Shown: positions 7,134 through 16,852, counted from the first letter of the stretch. The stretch: 41,882 nucleotides of DNA from JBFXCK01 sp050182275 (GCA_050182275.1 JBFXCK010000016.1:1-41882); one strand, 5' to 3'. Notes: generated by a model not told the origin, from the sequence alone. Translations and numbers: made by a program.

Positions 7134-7838
7134 ATGGCTGAACGTTTTTCAAACCCGGTAAGCCGCGCGATTCCCGCGGTTGATGCCGGTTTACGCCGGT
7201 ATATGCTGGGCGTTTATAATTATATGGCGGCGGCGCTTGGCATCACCGGTCTGGTCGCTTTTTTCGTTTCGACCAATGCGGCACTGATGCAAACTTTATT
7301 CACCACCGGCTTAATGTGGGTGGTGTTGCTGGCGCCCTTGGCTTTGGTGTTTTATCTAAGCTTCCGCTTTCAATCGCTGTCCTTTAGCACCGCGCGGAAT
7401 TTATTATGGCTATACGCCGCTTTAGTGGGGTTAAGCTTGGCGCCGATTTTCATTGTCTATACCAGTGAAAGCATCGCCCGCGTATTTTTCATCTCCGGCG
7501 GCACTTTCGCCGGCATGAGCATTTACGGCTATGCCACCAAGCGCGATTTAACCGGCCTTGGCTCGTTCCTGATTATGGGCCTATGGGGCTTGATTTTGGC
7601 GATGATCGTCAATCTGTTCGTACAAAGCACCCCCTTCGGCCTGGCGTTAAGCGCGATCGGCGTTTTGATTTTCGTAGGCCTAACCGCCTATGACACCCAG
7701 CGCATCAAGGAATTCTATTATGGTGGCGATAGCGCTGAGATTGCCGGTAAAAAGTCGGTGTTCGGCGCTTTAATGCTGTATTTGGATTTCTTGAATATTT
7801 TCCTGAATCTGTTGCGCCTGATGGGCGACCGGAGATAA
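7134..7838 (+). CDS. Bax inhibitor-1/YccA family membrane protein
   Basis: This is an inner-membrane protein of the TMBIM/BI-1 family (UPF0005), related to YbhL and YccA of E. coli. Structures of bacterial relatives show a pH-sensitive calcium leak; the cellular role in alphaproteobacteria is not settled. At 234 aa with seven hydrophobic segments it has the family architecture. The closing region with TAYDTQRIKEFY and the final helix LMLYLDFLNIFLNLLRL are characteristic. AAGGAG sits eight bases before the ATG. It is flanked by a bidirectional terminator and looks monocistronic. Confidence 0.94.
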   Translation: MAERFSNPVSRAIPAVDAGLRRYMLGVYNYMAAALGITGLVAFFVSTNAALMQTLFTTGLMWVVLLAPLALVFYLSFRFQSLSFSTARNLLWLYAALVGLSLAPIFIVYTSESIARVFFISGGTFAGMSIYGYATKRDLTGLGSFLIMGLWGLILAMIVNLFVQSTPFGLALSAIGVLIFVGLTAYDTQRIKEFYYGGDSAEIAGKKSVFGALMLYLDFLNIFLNLLRLMGDRR

Positions 7839-7855
7839 GGAAATTTTTTACCAAT

Positions 7856-7887
7856 AAAAAAGCCCGGAAAATATTTTCCGGGCTTTT
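7856..7887. terminator. Bidirectional rho-independent terminator
   Basis: A long near-perfect hairpin (AAGCCCGGAAAAT paired with ATTTTCCGGGCTT) has A and T runs on both sides. It separates the convergent Bax inhibitor-1 family gene and trxA. Confidence 0.9.
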
Positions 7888-7903
7888 TCTTTTCTAGAAT
7901 CGC

Positions 7904-8227
7904 TTAAGCGGCCAAAACCGAATTCAACCAATTGGTCAATTTGGCCTTGGACTGATTGCCGACTTCCTGGCCTTTCAATTCGCCATTCTTAAAAATCATC
8001 AAGGTGGGAATGGAACGCACGCCGTATTTACCGGGGGTCATCATATTCTCGTCGATATTGACTTTAACGATTTCAACCTTGCCGGCGAAATCTTTTGACA
8101 ATTCCTCTAATACCGGCGCGATCATTTTGCAGGGGCCGCACCATTCGGCCCAGAAATCGACCAATACGGGTTTGTCGGATTTTAAAACGGCGGTTTCAAA
8201 TTCTTGATCGGTAATATTGCGTGGCAT
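7904..8227 (-). CDS. trxA: Thioredoxin
   Basis: This cytoplasmic disulfide reductase is reduced by thioredoxin reductase. At 107 aa it has the typical size. The active site is WCGPCK with Cys30 and Cys33, the buried Asp is in VDFWAEW, and the cis-Pro is in RSIPTLMIF. It lies 27 bases downstream of addA in the alphaproteobacterial addB-addA-trxA order and has its own AAAGGA ribosome site. It ends at a strong terminator and probably closes the long minus-strand transcription unit that begins around tsaE. Confidence 0.97.
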   Translation of the reverse strand: MPRNITDQEFETAVLKSDKPVLVDFWAEWCGPCKMIAPVLEELSKDFAGKVEIVKVNIDENMMTPGKYGVRSIPTLMIFKNGELKGQEVGNQSKAKLTNWLNSVLAA

Positions 8228-8254
8228 GGGATTCCTTTCTTTATACCCTATTAC

Positions 8255-11200
8255 TTAGGTATGAATTGGATTCTGGTCAAGGGCCAGCCAGTGCTCCGGT
8301 AAAGGCATAAGCTTGGGAATTGCGGTCCAAAGCAGGGCCGAAACCACCTGGCGCTGGGGATAAATTTGGCGAAGCAGGCCGGCATAGGCCGCCATTTGCC
8401 GGCGGTAGCTAAGCGGCACTTCCGCCAAACTTTGGGGAGCCGGACGGTTGGTTTTAAAATCGACCAATAAAATCTTATCCGGCGTTATTAACAAGCGATC
8501 CATTACCCCGCTGATCAGCCGGCCATTGATGCGCCCGATGATAGGCACTTCGCCCCGCGCCGCTTTATCAAATACTTGGCTAAAGCGTTCATCGCTCATG
8601 ACCGATAAAATTTCCTGGCTTAAGGTTTGTTTTTCCGCCTCGCCTAGCCAGGGCGCTTTGCGGGCCAGCAATTGCTGCAAGGCGGCCTGGCGGCCCATGG
8701 CCGGCTGGCGGGATAAATAATGAAAAGCGGCGTGAATCAAATTCCCCCGCTCGCGCCCGCTTAAAACGCCGGGCGATGGCGCTTCGGGCGGCAAATAGAG
8801 TTCCAAATTCCGCTCCTGCCGGGAAGGAATTAAATTCACGGGCTGCTCTAAGGGAGTAATTTTTTCCCTGGCCCATAGCGGCAAAGGAAAGGATTTGGCT
8901 TCGGTTTTTATTTCCGGGGATGCTAAGGGAAATTTTTGTTTAACATCGGCCAAGCGCCAGCCCTTGCCCCGCCAGCCGGGATAGAAATTCTCTAAATTAA
9001 AATCGATTTCCTCGGCCCCGGCGCTTTCGGCTCCTTGCCGCAATAAATCATACCAGCTTTCGCCTTTTTCATTTTTTTCTTTTTCATAGCCGGCGATATA
9101 AAGCCGCTCCTTAGCGCGCGTCAGCGCGACATATAAAAGCCGGTGGCTTTCCTCTTCTCCGGCGGCCTTTTGCCGCTCGCGCGTTGCTTCCAGCGCTTCG
9201 GCCATACCGGTGCGCGGCAGCCAAATGGGCTGGCGCAAATTTTCGTCCCACAGGATTTTATCCTTAAACTGCTTGACGCCGACGGTATTGGGTAAAATCA
9301 CGATTGGCGCCTCCAACCCTTTGGCGCCATGAATGGTAAGAATTCTTATCTCATCGCGTTCAGCCTTCGCGAAATCGCGCTTGATTTCGACTTCCTGGCG
9401 GCGAAGCCACGGTATAAAGCGCTGCAAATGCGGCAAATGGCGGTTTTGGAAAGACAGCGCCTGGTGCAGTAATTCTTCAATTGCATCCCATGATTCATGG
9501 CCAAGGCGCCCCAGCAAGTTAAATTTGCCGCCCCTATCATACAGCGCCCAGCTGAAAAAATCATAAGGGCTTGCCGTTGAACGTTCTATGGCTTCGAGCA
9601 AAAATTCTTTGGCAGGGATAAGCGCTGCGTCTTTGCTGTCTTGCACGCAATTCCATAAGGAAGTTACGCGGTTAAAAGCCAAGGTAAAAAGCTGTTCCTC
9701 GCTGATATTGCACAAAGGAGATTTTAAGAGCGCCGCCAAATTATAATCATCTTGCGGCAATAGCACGAAATCGGCCAAAGCCAGTAAATCCAGCACGCCC
9801 AATTCCTGGGTTAGGATTAAACGGTCGGCGCCCGCAATCGGCACGCCCGCCTGTTTCAACGCCGTGACCAAGGGATTGAAAATTCCCTTGCGATCGCGCA
9901 CCAAAATCATCACGTCGCCGGGGCTGATGATTTTTCCGTTGCTCGATAATTTATCTTGCCCCCCCGTTAAATCGGCCACTTTGGCGGCAATGGCGGCGGC
10001 CAAACGCGGCAAGGGCTTTATGTGCTGGCTTTGCTGAACCGGCATGGCCCATGGTTGCAATTCCGGTTTTTCCGGCGCGCTTAACAGCGGCCAAATTTCA
10101 ACGATGCCGGAAGGGGCATTGGGCAGGGCCTGATGTTTTAAAATATCCGCCTCGGGCGCCACGCCTTGACGGGCCGGGTAATTCGCGAAAACCCCATCGA
10201 CAAAATTTAAAATAGCCGGCGCCGAACGGTAAGATACGTGAAGGGGAAGCACTTCCCACTCTTGGCGGGCATTTCGCACATTTTCATCAAATTCGCGCCG
10301 GCTTTGGCGGAAAGCGCCTGGCTCGGCATGCTGGAAACTGTAAATCGATTGTTTGGGATCGCCGACCACGAATATAGTGCGCGGATAGTTTTTAGCGCCC
10401 TGGCCGCTGAAAAATTCCCCGGCGATGGTTTTAACAATTTGCCATTGCGCGGCGCTGGTGTCTTGCGCCTCGTCGATGAGAATATGGTCAATCGCGCTGT
10501 CCAGTTTGAACAATACCCAGGGCGCAATGCCGGGGCGGGCCAAAAGATATAAGGTTTTTTCGATTAAATCGTCATAATCCAGCGCATGCAGGCGCTCTTT
10601 GCGCAAGCGGTAGGCGTCATCGATGGCGCTTGCCAGGATTTTCAATTGGGCGGTCGCCTCGGCTACGGTCAGCGTTTGCTTGGTTTTGGCATAGCGCTGC
10701 AGGCGCAAGGCTTCGTTATTTAAAATTTCCGGGATAGCCGGGTTTTTCAAGGCCAAAGGCTTGGTAATCAAGGTAGCCCGCTTCTCATTTTCCTTGGTAA
10801 GAAAGGCCAGCCTGTATTTATCAAATGATCCGCCTTCTTTGAGGAAGCTTAAAATTATGCTGCCCCGCTCTTGATCCTTGGGGCTGCCTTCTTGCAAAAT
10901 GGCGGCGGCTTTTTCTAAATCTTTTACCGGCATTTCATGCAAAAATTGGCCGATCAATTTTTCCTGGGTTAAGCCGGGGGCCAGATTTAAAAATGCATTC
11001 ACTTCCGCCGCCGCGGCTGGTGAAACATTTTTTCCCGCCAATTTGGCTTCATGGAAAAAATATTCGTCCAATACCCTATCCAGGCCGCCATCATGCACCC
11101 ACAGGCTGATATAGCGCAAGGCTTGCCCCAGCTTGGTTTCCGGCGCTTGATCGGCCTGGCGTAAAACGGCGTCGCGCGCGGCTTGAAATAATTCCAGCGC

Positions 11201-11662
11201 ATCGCGGTCTTCCAGCACGGCGAAATGGGGGGCTAATTCCGCCTCTAAAGGAAAACGCTGCAACAGCCTTTGGCAAAAACCGTGCAAGGTTAAAATATTC
11301 AATCCGCCCGGCGCTTCCAAGCTTAGCGCAAATAACCGCCGGGCGCGGGAAAGGGTTTGATCGCCGCCATCCAAACCAAAATCGCGGGATAAGGTTTTTT
11401 CCAAATCAACCGGACGCATCACCGCCCATTCGGCCAGCTTGCTTTGAACGCGCTCCAGCATTTCGGCGGCGGCCGCCTTGGTATAAGTCAAACACAAAAT
11501 GCTGTCCGGTTTAAATCCTTCAAGCAGCAAGCTTAACACCCGCTGCGTTAAAACATTGGTTTTGCCCGATCCGGCCGATGCCTCGACCCATACCGAAGCC
11601 GCCGGATTCAACGCGCTGCGGTCAACCGGCGGAGGGAAGATGCGTAATGCGGCGTTGCTCAT
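8255..11662 (-). CDS. addA: Double-strand break repair helicase-nuclease AddA
   Basis: AddA is the UvrD-like helicase and nuclease subunit of AddAB, the RecBCD equivalent that resects double-strand breaks for RecA. At 1135 aa it has the family size. In order: Walker A SAGSGKT at residues 29-35; DEAQD at 397-401; GDPKQSI at 434-440; the late helicase motifs HGAKGLE and YVALTRAKERLYI; then the C-terminal PD-(D/E)XK nuclease with DFKTNR (Asp1068, Lys1070) and QMAAY (Gln1089, Tyr1093). Its start overlaps the addB stop as ATGA, giving translational coupling. Confidence 0.97.
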   Translation of the reverse strand: MSNAALRIFPPPVDRSALNPAASVWVEASAGSGKTNVLTQRVLSLLLEGFKPDSILCLTYTKAAAAEMLERVQSKLAEWAVMRPVDLEKTLSRDFGLDGGDQTLSRARRLFALSLEAPGGLNILTLHGFCQRLLQRFPLEAELAPHFAVLEDRDALELFQAARDAVLRQADQAPETKLGQALRYISLWVHDGGLDRVLDEYFFHEAKLAGKNVSPAAAAEVNAFLNLAPGLTQEKLIGQFLHEMPVKDLEKAAAILQEGSPKDQERGSIILSFLKEGGSFDKYRLAFLTKENEKRATLITKPLALKNPAIPEILNNEALRLQRYAKTKQTLTVAEATAQLKILASAIDDAYRLRKERLHALDYDDLIEKTLYLLARPGIAPWVLFKLDSAIDHILIDEAQDTSAAQWQIVKTIAGEFFSGQGAKNYPRTIFVVGDPKQSIYSFQHAEPGAFRQSRREFDENVRNARQEWEVLPLHVSYRSAPAILNFVDGVFANYPARQGVAPEADILKHQALPNAPSGIVEIWPLLSAPEKPELQPWAMPVQQSQHIKPLPRLAAAIAAKVADLTGGQDKLSSNGKIISPGDVMILVRDRKGIFNPLVTALKQAGVPIAGADRLILTQELGVLDLLALADFVLLPQDDYNLAALLKSPLCNISEEQLFTLAFNRVTSLWNCVQDSKDAALIPAKEFLLEAIERSTASPYDFFSWALYDRGGKFNLLGRLGHESWDAIEELLHQALSFQNRHLPHLQRFIPWLRRQEVEIKRDFAKAERDEIRILTIHGAKGLEAPIVILPNTVGVKQFKDKILWDENLRQPIWLPRTGMAEALEATRERQKAAGEEESHRLLYVALTRAKERLYIAGYEKEKNEKGESWYDLLRQGAESAGAEEIDFNLENFYPGWRGKGWRLADVKQKFPLASPEIKTEAKSFPLPLWAREKITPLEQPVNLIPSRQERNLELYLPPEAPSPGVLSGRERGNLIHAAFHYLSRQPAMGRQAALQQLLARKAPWLGEAEKQTLSQEILSVMSDERFSQVFDKAARGEVPIIGRINGRLISGVMDRLLITPDKILLVDFKTNRPAPQSLAEVPLSYRRQMAAYAGLLRQIYPQRQVVSALLWTAIPKLMPLPEHWLALDQNPIHT

Positions 11663-14553
11663 TCGTCTTCCTCCTCTCCCTCTTCATAACCGCCCCATTC
11701 CTGGCGGCGCACCAAATGCGCGTAATCTTTTTCGCTAAAGCGCGCTTCCCTGGCGTTGGCGGCGGCATAAGCCTGATGGGGATCGGCAAAGGCCGCCACC
11801 AATTTTTCCAGCCCTTCGCGGCTTTCTTCCACCAATAGGCCGATGTTTTTATCAAACACTTTATCTTCGCCGCCTTCTTCCGTAGGGCGCGGTTTCCAAT
11901 AAATTAATTCATCGCTTTCTTTCTTGCCCACTTTGCTAAAACCGCCTTTAAAGGCGATCAAAGCCTCTAAAGGCAATTGCGGGCTGAACCCGGCTTTGAT
12001 TTGCGGCATTGAAGGAAGCGCGCCGGTTTTAATATCAATGATCGCCAGCTTGCCATTTTTCTTTAATTCGATGCGGTCGGCGCGGGCGGTTAAGGTAAAG
12101 CCGCCCAAGGTGATTTCGCCGCGCTGCTCGATTAAAACTTCCTGCAGGTTTTTCTCACGCCCGGCCAATAGTTGCGCCAGCCAGGCGGCGCTGTTTTCAA
12201 AGCGCGGCAGCCACAAGCTGGCCAAGCCGCCCTGCCGGAGATGCCGGGAAAAAACTTCCTTGCCCGCCTTTAGCAATTCTTGATGGATAATATTCGCCGG
12301 CGCGCCCGGGTTGTTTTGAGTTACTTGCTGCAGCACTTGATGCACCAAATTGCCGTAAGTATCGGCCCCGGCTTCCGTCCCCAGCATAGGCAAAGGCTTG
12401 ATGTTTAAAATCTTGCGGGCATAGAGCGCGTAAGGATCGCGCATCCATAATTCGATTTCACTAACCGATAGTTTTTTCGGGCGCGCGGCAAGCGGCGGTT
12501 TGGGCATCGGGGACGGCCGGGGGTTTAACGGCGCTTCATCCAACTGCCTGAGCCAAGAAAAATATTTTCCGTTTTCTTGCTGCAATTCCTGCTCAGCGCC
12601 GGCCGCCTTGGCTACCGCCTTCAAGCGCTGCAGCCAGCGCGACGGCGTCGCCGGCCGGCCGCCTTCACGCAGCGAGCGGGTTAAAAAAACCTCATTTCCT
12701 TGCGCCGCCATGATGAAATCATGCGCGGCGAGGCCGATTTTGCAGTCAATATCGGGCAAGCCGGTTTTTTTGCGCATCGCGCGGTTCAGCCAGGGGCCGC
12801 TGTCGGGCGCATCGGGCCAGCTATTTTCATTGAGGCCGCCTAAGATCATGCGCCGGGCGCGCTTCAACCGGGCTTCGGCCAAACCCCAGACAAATAACCG
12901 GTTGGGGCTAAGGGGTTCGCGCAAATTCAAGCGCTGCCACAACAAGGGCAAGACGGCGGCATAATCCTCGGCATCGATTTTTTGATCGAGGCTTCTTTCA
13001 TCGGGCAGCTTGGTGAAAAATTCGCTGGCCGCCTCGCCGGCGGAGCCAAGCCATAAAATTTGCCCGCCCGGCGCTTGATCGGTCGCGGCCAGCTTGGTGA
13101 CAAAATCCAAATGTTTTTTCACCATCGCCGCCAAGCTGTGGCGCTCTGCTATGGCGCCGCGCCATTCCAATAATTGGCTTAAAAGGCGGCGCTGGTCTTC
13201 GGCCAGGTCGCCATCTTCCAATAATAAACCCAATGTTTTTGGCGCGCCCTTGATGCGCAAAACTTCTTTTTCCATATTTTGCGCGATCGCCGCAACCGCG
13301 CCCTTGGGCCGGCCCATCCTGCATAAAGGATGCTTCAGCACGCTTAAGACATCGGCGATTTCAATTTCCCCGGCAAACAATAACGAAGTGCCGGCCAAAA
13401 ATTGGCCCAAGGGGGTGGCGGCAAAATTTTGCCCGGCCCCGTCTTCCACGTCGATGCCCCAGCGTTTTAATTGCGCAATGACGCGTAACGCCAAATCGCG
13501 GTTGGCGGTAACTAAGGCGGCGGTGGCGCTTTCATTTTTTTCCCACTCTTCGCGCATGAGCAGGGCGATCAGGGCCGCCTCTTCTTCGGGCGTTGCGCAT
13601 TCCAATAATTGCAGGCCGGTGAATTCGACTTTGTCCTTTAAGCGCTGCCACCCATCGCTGACTTCGGCCGGGCGCATGACTTCGCGCCACAATATGGCGC
13701 GCGCGGACGCCGGTTTTTTCCCGGCCCATGGCTTGACCTTATCCCGCTCTAGCTCCAAGCGCTGTAATAAGTTTTTCAACGCATAGTGCGGGTGCAAAGG
13801 CCCAACTGCTTCCCATGATTCTTGATCCATGCCCTGATCCAAGCCCGGCAGCACCACCCGGCCGGTAGGCAGCTTGGCGATTACCGCCAGCATATCGGCG
13901 ATGGCGGGTTCCAAGCCCATAGCACCGGCGGCGATGATGGGAAAGGACGGCGGGTTTTCGGCCCAGCTTGCCGCCTGGCTGCGCAGCAAGCGGTTATGGC
14001 GCTCGGCCGGATTCAGTAAATTTTGCGCTTTTAATTTTTCCGGCCAGGCGGTTTGAAGCAGATTGAGAAAGTCAACCGTGCGCTGCCAATGTTCCGCCAA
14101 ATCTTCCGGCACCAGCTTTTGAATGTCGCCAAGTGTAGCGCCTTGTTGTTCCAATTGATCAAGCAGCCCGCCCAAATCGTAAGCCAAATCCAGCGTGACC
14201 GCCAGGCTTAAGGGCGGCGCTCCGCTATGGCGGCGTTGCGCGCCGATCAGGGCCGCCAATTGCCATTGGCGGCTTAGGCGGTCGATGGCGGGAGGGATGG
14301 CAAGTTCGGCCTCCTCGTAAAAACGCAAATCATTTTCCTCATTCTCGCCAAGCGGAATGATAGAGGGCGGCAAAACCGGATTGCCGCCGGCCAATTCCAA
14401 AAATATTTCTTGTAAATCGCGCGCGTTATGGCGCGTGGGGAGCAAAAGCAAATAGCGGCTTAGCTCCTCCGGCGCTTTGACTTCTTGCCAGAGCGCTATT
14501 GCCAGCTCGCGGAAAAAATCATCTTCCGCCGGGATAGTATATACTCCTGCCAT
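11659..14553 (-). CDS. addB: Double-strand break repair protein AddB
   Basis: AddB is the partner of AddA. The N-terminal half is a degenerate helicase-like region that begins LLLLPTRHNARDLQE and shows no intact Walker A. The C-terminal half is a RecB-type nuclease with NLVHQVLQ as the upstream His motif and IIDIKTG (Asp840, Lys842) plus QLPLEA (Gln859) as the catalytic core. At 964 aa it matches the alphaproteobacterial form. The last residues are very acidic (EEGEEEDE). It overlaps addA by four bases and follows murU by nine. Confidence 0.95.
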   Translation of the reverse strand: MAGVYTIPAEDDFFRELAIALWQEVKAPEELSRYLLLLPTRHNARDLQEIFLELAGGNPVLPPSIIPLGENEENDLRFYEEAELAIPPAIDRLSRQWQLAALIGAQRRHSGAPPLSLAVTLDLAYDLGGLLDQLEQQGATLGDIQKLVPEDLAEHWQRTVDFLNLLQTAWPEKLKAQNLLNPAERHNRLLRSQAASWAENPPSFPIIAAGAMGLEPAIADMLAVIAKLPTGRVVLPGLDQGMDQESWEAVGPLHPHYALKNLLQRLELERDKVKPWAGKKPASARAILWREVMRPAEVSDGWQRLKDKVEFTGLQLLECATPEEEAALIALLMREEWEKNESATAALVTANRDLALRVIAQLKRWGIDVEDGAGQNFAATPLGQFLAGTSLLFAGEIEIADVLSVLKHPLCRMGRPKGAVAAIAQNMEKEVLRIKGAPKTLGLLLEDGDLAEDQRRLLSQLLEWRGAIAERHSLAAMVKKHLDFVTKLAATDQAPGGQILWLGSAGEAASEFFTKLPDERSLDQKIDAEDYAAVLPLLWQRLNLREPLSPNRLFVWGLAEARLKRARRMILGGLNENSWPDAPDSGPWLNRAMRKKTGLPDIDCKIGLAAHDFIMAAQGNEVFLTRSLREGGRPATPSRWLQRLKAVAKAAGAEQELQQENGKYFSWLRQLDEAPLNPRPSPMPKPPLAARPKKLSVSEIELWMRDPYALYARKILNIKPLPMLGTEAGADTYGNLVHQVLQQVTQNNPGAPANIIHQELLKAGKEVFSRHLRQGGLASLWLPRFENSAAWLAQLLAGREKNLQEVLIEQRGEITLGGFTLTARADRIELKKNGKLAIIDIKTGALPSMPQIKAGFSPQLPLEALIAFKGGFSKVGKKESDELIYWKPRPTEEGGEDKVFDKNIGLLVEESREGLEKLVAAFADPHQAYAAANAREARFSEKDYAHLVRRQEWGGYEEGEEEDE

Positions 14554-14562
14554 AGGCCTGGA

Positions 14563-15258
14563 TTATAGCGAAGGAAAGCTTGTTTCGGCAGCCTTTAATT
14601 CATCGATGCTGCCTACATGCCACCATTTTCCGCTATATAAATGGCCGTAGGCGCGGCCCGCCGCGACCGCCTTTTGCCATAAAATCCGCACCGAAAACGG
14701 CCCTTCGGGAGCGCCGGCAAACAGCCGGGGATGAAGAATTTGGATACCCATATAATTATAGGGCGCTTGGGTTGCCCCTTCGCGGAAAGAAATGCGGCCA
14801 TCGCCATTCATCAGCACATCGCCCATCGCGCTGACATTGGTGGAATTTTCGCGCGGATATAAAAGTAAAAGCGCATCCATTTTCGCCGCGTCATATTTTT
14901 TGGTTAAAACTTGAAAAGCATTTTCCTTATTATCTTGCCATAAACTATCGGCATTAATGGCGAAAAAAGGCCGCTCGGCAAAATGGGGCAAAGCCAATTT
15001 AAGCCCGCCGCCGCTATCCAATAATTTCGGCTCATGCGAAATAATCACGCCGCGCCCCGTTAAATGATTTTGCATCATTTCGGCGCGGTAATGCGTATTG
15101 ACGATGATTTTTTCAATGCCGCTGGCTTGAACGCGCTCTAGAATATGATCGATGATAGGGCGGCCCTTCACTTGCACCAGCGGTTTGGGAATCTCATCGG
15201 TCAAAGGGCGCATGCGCGTACCCAGCCCCGCCGCCAAAATCATCGCCTGGTCGATCAT
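14563..15258 (-). CDS. murU: Sugar-1-phosphate nucleotidyltransferase, MurU-like
   Basis: This is a member of the nucleotidyltransferase family. With AmgK, MurU converts MurNAc-1-phosphate and UTP to UDP-MurNAc in cell-wall recycling that bypasses de novo synthesis, as shown in Pseudomonas putida and Caulobacter. The N-terminal signature is AMILAAGLGTRMRPLTDEIPKPL, and FFAINADSLW carries the metal-binding Asp. At 231 aa it has the MurU length. The gene overlaps amgK by one base (TAATG), and that pairing is the main reason to prefer MurU over a generic guanylyl- or glucose-1-phosphate transferase. Confidence 0.87.
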   Translation of the reverse strand: MIDQAMILAAGLGTRMRPLTDEIPKPLVQVKGRPIIDHILERVQASGIEKIIVNTHYRAEMMQNHLTGRGVIISHEPKLLDSGGGLKLALPHFAERPFFAINADSLWQDNKENAFQVLTKKYDAAKMDALLLLYPRENSTNVSAMGDVLMNGDGRISFREGATQAPYNYMGIQILHPRLFAGAPEGPFSVRILWQKAVAAGRAYGHLYSGKWWHVGSIDELKAAETSFPSL

Positions 15259-16262
15259 TAAGCCGCCAGCCTTCCCTTAAGGCCGCGATATTCGGGCGGC
15301 ACATGGAAATCGAACCATTCTTTAATGTCTTTAAGCGCGGGGTGTTTGACATTGCGCTCGATATAGCCCCATACGCGCGGAATATGGCACAGCAAATAGC
15401 CCTTATCATCGCGCACTTTCAGGCGCGTGAAATTGCCCAGAATTTTGGCGGCGCGCTGCGCCCCTAAAATGGCATAGGCCATCATGAAATCTTCATGTTT
15501 GGATTTAGGCAGCGACGATAAGTATTTTTGCAAACAGGCCTCGACCACATCTTCCGGCACATCAAGCCGCGCATCTTGCAATAACGAAACTAAATCGTAA
15601 GCAATCGAGCCATAAACCGCATCTTGAAAATCGAGCATGCCGCAGCGGGCGATGCCGGTTTCATTGGGCAAAAGCATGAGATTATCGACATGAAAATCGC
15701 GGTGAATCGCATGTTCCCCCGCTTGGCGCGCTAACTCGAAAGTTTTGACCCATAAATCGATATATTCCTCACGAATGGTAAGGCCCAAGGGCTTTGGCAG
15801 CACAAGCGGCACATACCATTCGGTTGCCCATAGCGCCTCGCAGGCCAGGCGCACATCATCGTAAGGCGGCAATTTTTTTGCCGCTTCGTTCGGTTGCCGG
15901 TGCAAATGAATCAAGGCCTCGGTCGCCAGCATGAATAAATCGCCAAGCTTAGCGCCTTGCTGCAATTGATGGGTGAAGGATTGATCGCCGAAATCTTCCA
16001 GCATTAACAGGCCCAGCGCCTGGTCGCCCGCGTGAATTACCGGCACGCGCCAGCCATAGCTGCGGAACATTTCCGCTTTCCATTGAAACTCGCCTATTTC
16101 TTCATAAGGGGCTGGCGCATCCATGATAATAATTGTTTTGCCATTCAAGCCGTACCGGAAATAGCGCCGGCCCGACGCATCGCCGATGGTTTTAACAAGC
16201 TTCGCCTGGCCGAAACCATTTTTCAGCAAAAATTCTTCAATGACTTGATCGCGGGGTTTCAT
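15258..16262 (-). CDS. amgK: Anomeric MurNAc/GlcNAc kinase, AmgK-like (aminoglycoside phosphotransferase fold)
   Basis: This kinase has the choline/aminoglycoside phosphotransferase fold. AmgK phosphorylates MurNAc and GlcNAc at the anomeric carbon in peptidoglycan recycling. The catalytic loop HRDFHVDN spans residues 187-194 and the metal-binding DFQDA residues 211-215; these are the AmgK forms of the Brenner and DFG motifs. At 334 aa the length fits. AGGAG precedes the ATG at good spacing. Pairing with murU immediately downstream and tsaE upstream matches known alphaproteobacterial gene order. Confidence 0.9.
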   Translation of the reverse strand: MKPRDQVIEEFLLKNGFGQAKLVKTIGDASGRRYFRYGLNGKTIIIMDAPAPYEEIGEFQWKAEMFRSYGWRVPVIHAGDQALGLLMLEDFGDQSFTHQLQQGAKLGDLFMLATEALIHLHRQPNEAAKKLPPYDDVRLACEALWATEWYVPLVLPKPLGLTIREEYIDLWVKTFELARQAGEHAIHRDFHVDNLMLLPNETGIARCGMLDFQDAVYGSIAYDLVSLLQDARLDVPEDVVEACLQKYLSSLPKSKHEDFMMAYAILGAQRAAKILGNFTRLKVRDDKGYLLCHIPRVWGYIERNVKHPALKDIKEWFDFHVPPEYRGLKGRLAA

Positions 16263-16287
16263 AAGATGCTCCTGATTATGCGGTAAA

Positions 16288-16359
16288 GCTCATCCTTCGA
16301 CAAGCTCAGGATGAGCTTAGATTTTTCTGGCTCATGGTGAGCTTGTCGAACCATGAGCC
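16288..16359. repeat. Paired palindromic repeat with TTCGACAAGCTC cores in opposite orientation
   Basis: Two hairpins lie side by side. The first has arms GCTCATCC (16288-16295) and GGATGAGC (16309-16316). The second has arms GGCTCATGGT (16329-16338) and ACCATGAGCC (16350-16359). Their loops hold TCGACAAGCTC and its reverse complement, so the whole unit is a larger imperfect inverted repeat. Similar elements are widespread dispersed repeats in proteobacteria. It fills the tsaE-amgK gap and runs into tsaE, encoding its last 17 residues. Confidence 0.85.
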
Positions 16360-16794
16360 AATACGTTTTTGCCATTCTGGCGTTACATGTATTGTCACTT
16401 CTCTTTTAGCTGGATTAGCGACAAATTTAAGCTCGATTTTCAAGGCTTCCTTCGGCAATAAGCCCCCCAGCCGCTCGGGCCATTCGATAATAGTTATAAC
16501 CTCTTCAAACGCTTCTTCGATGCCTAAACTGAACGCCTCTTCCGCCGCCTCCAGGCGGTATAGGTCTAGATGCCACACCTGGCCCAAAGCGGTTTCATAG
16601 CTTTGCACTAAGGTAAAGGTGGGGCTGGGAATATCTTCGGTGACGCCCAAGGCGCGAAGCAGGCTCCTAGCGAAAGTGGTTTTGCCGGCGCCCAATTCGC
16701 CATAAAGCGCGATTGAATCCCCCGCCTTTAAGACGGGGGCCAGGGAAAGCGCAAGCCTATTTAAGCCCTTTTCATCAAAAACTTGATTTGCCAT
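16306..16794 (-). CDS. tsaE: tRNA t6A biosynthesis ATPase TsaE
   Basis: TsaE is the ATPase partner of TsaD/TsaB in threonylcarbamoylation of adenosine 37 in ANN-decoding tRNAs. The Walker A motif is GELGAGKTT and the family's SPTFTLVQSYE and HLDLYRL motifs are intact. I chose ATG 16794 (162 aa); a TTG at 16803 is the alternative, and neither has a strong ribosome site. The C-terminus is odd: everything after EWQKRI (GSWFDKLTMSQKNLSSS) is read from the palindromic repeat, so the original end of the protein has been replaced. Residues that matter for catalysis lie upstream and are unaffected. Confidence 0.94.
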   Translation of the reverse strand: MANQVFDEKGLNRLALSLAPVLKAGDSIALYGELGAGKTTFARSLLRALGVTEDIPSPTFTLVQSYETALGQVWHLDLYRLEAAEEAFSLGIEEAFEEVITIIEWPERLGGLLPKEALKIELKFVANPAKREVTIHVTPEWQKRIGSWFDKLTMSQKNLSSS

Positions 16795-16852
16795 TATGGG
16801 CAATCAAGCCTATATCTGAGGCGAAGGCAAGAGTTTAAGGAACAAGAAACTG

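Noticed and set aside
7856..7887. This long hairpin considered as a mobile-element end.
   Set aside because: It has T runs on both sides and lies between convergent stops, so it is a bidirectional terminator.
13094..13786. A 230-codon open frame on the + strand inside addB.
   Set aside because: It is antisense to addB, Ser/Arg-rich, without a family motif or promoter.
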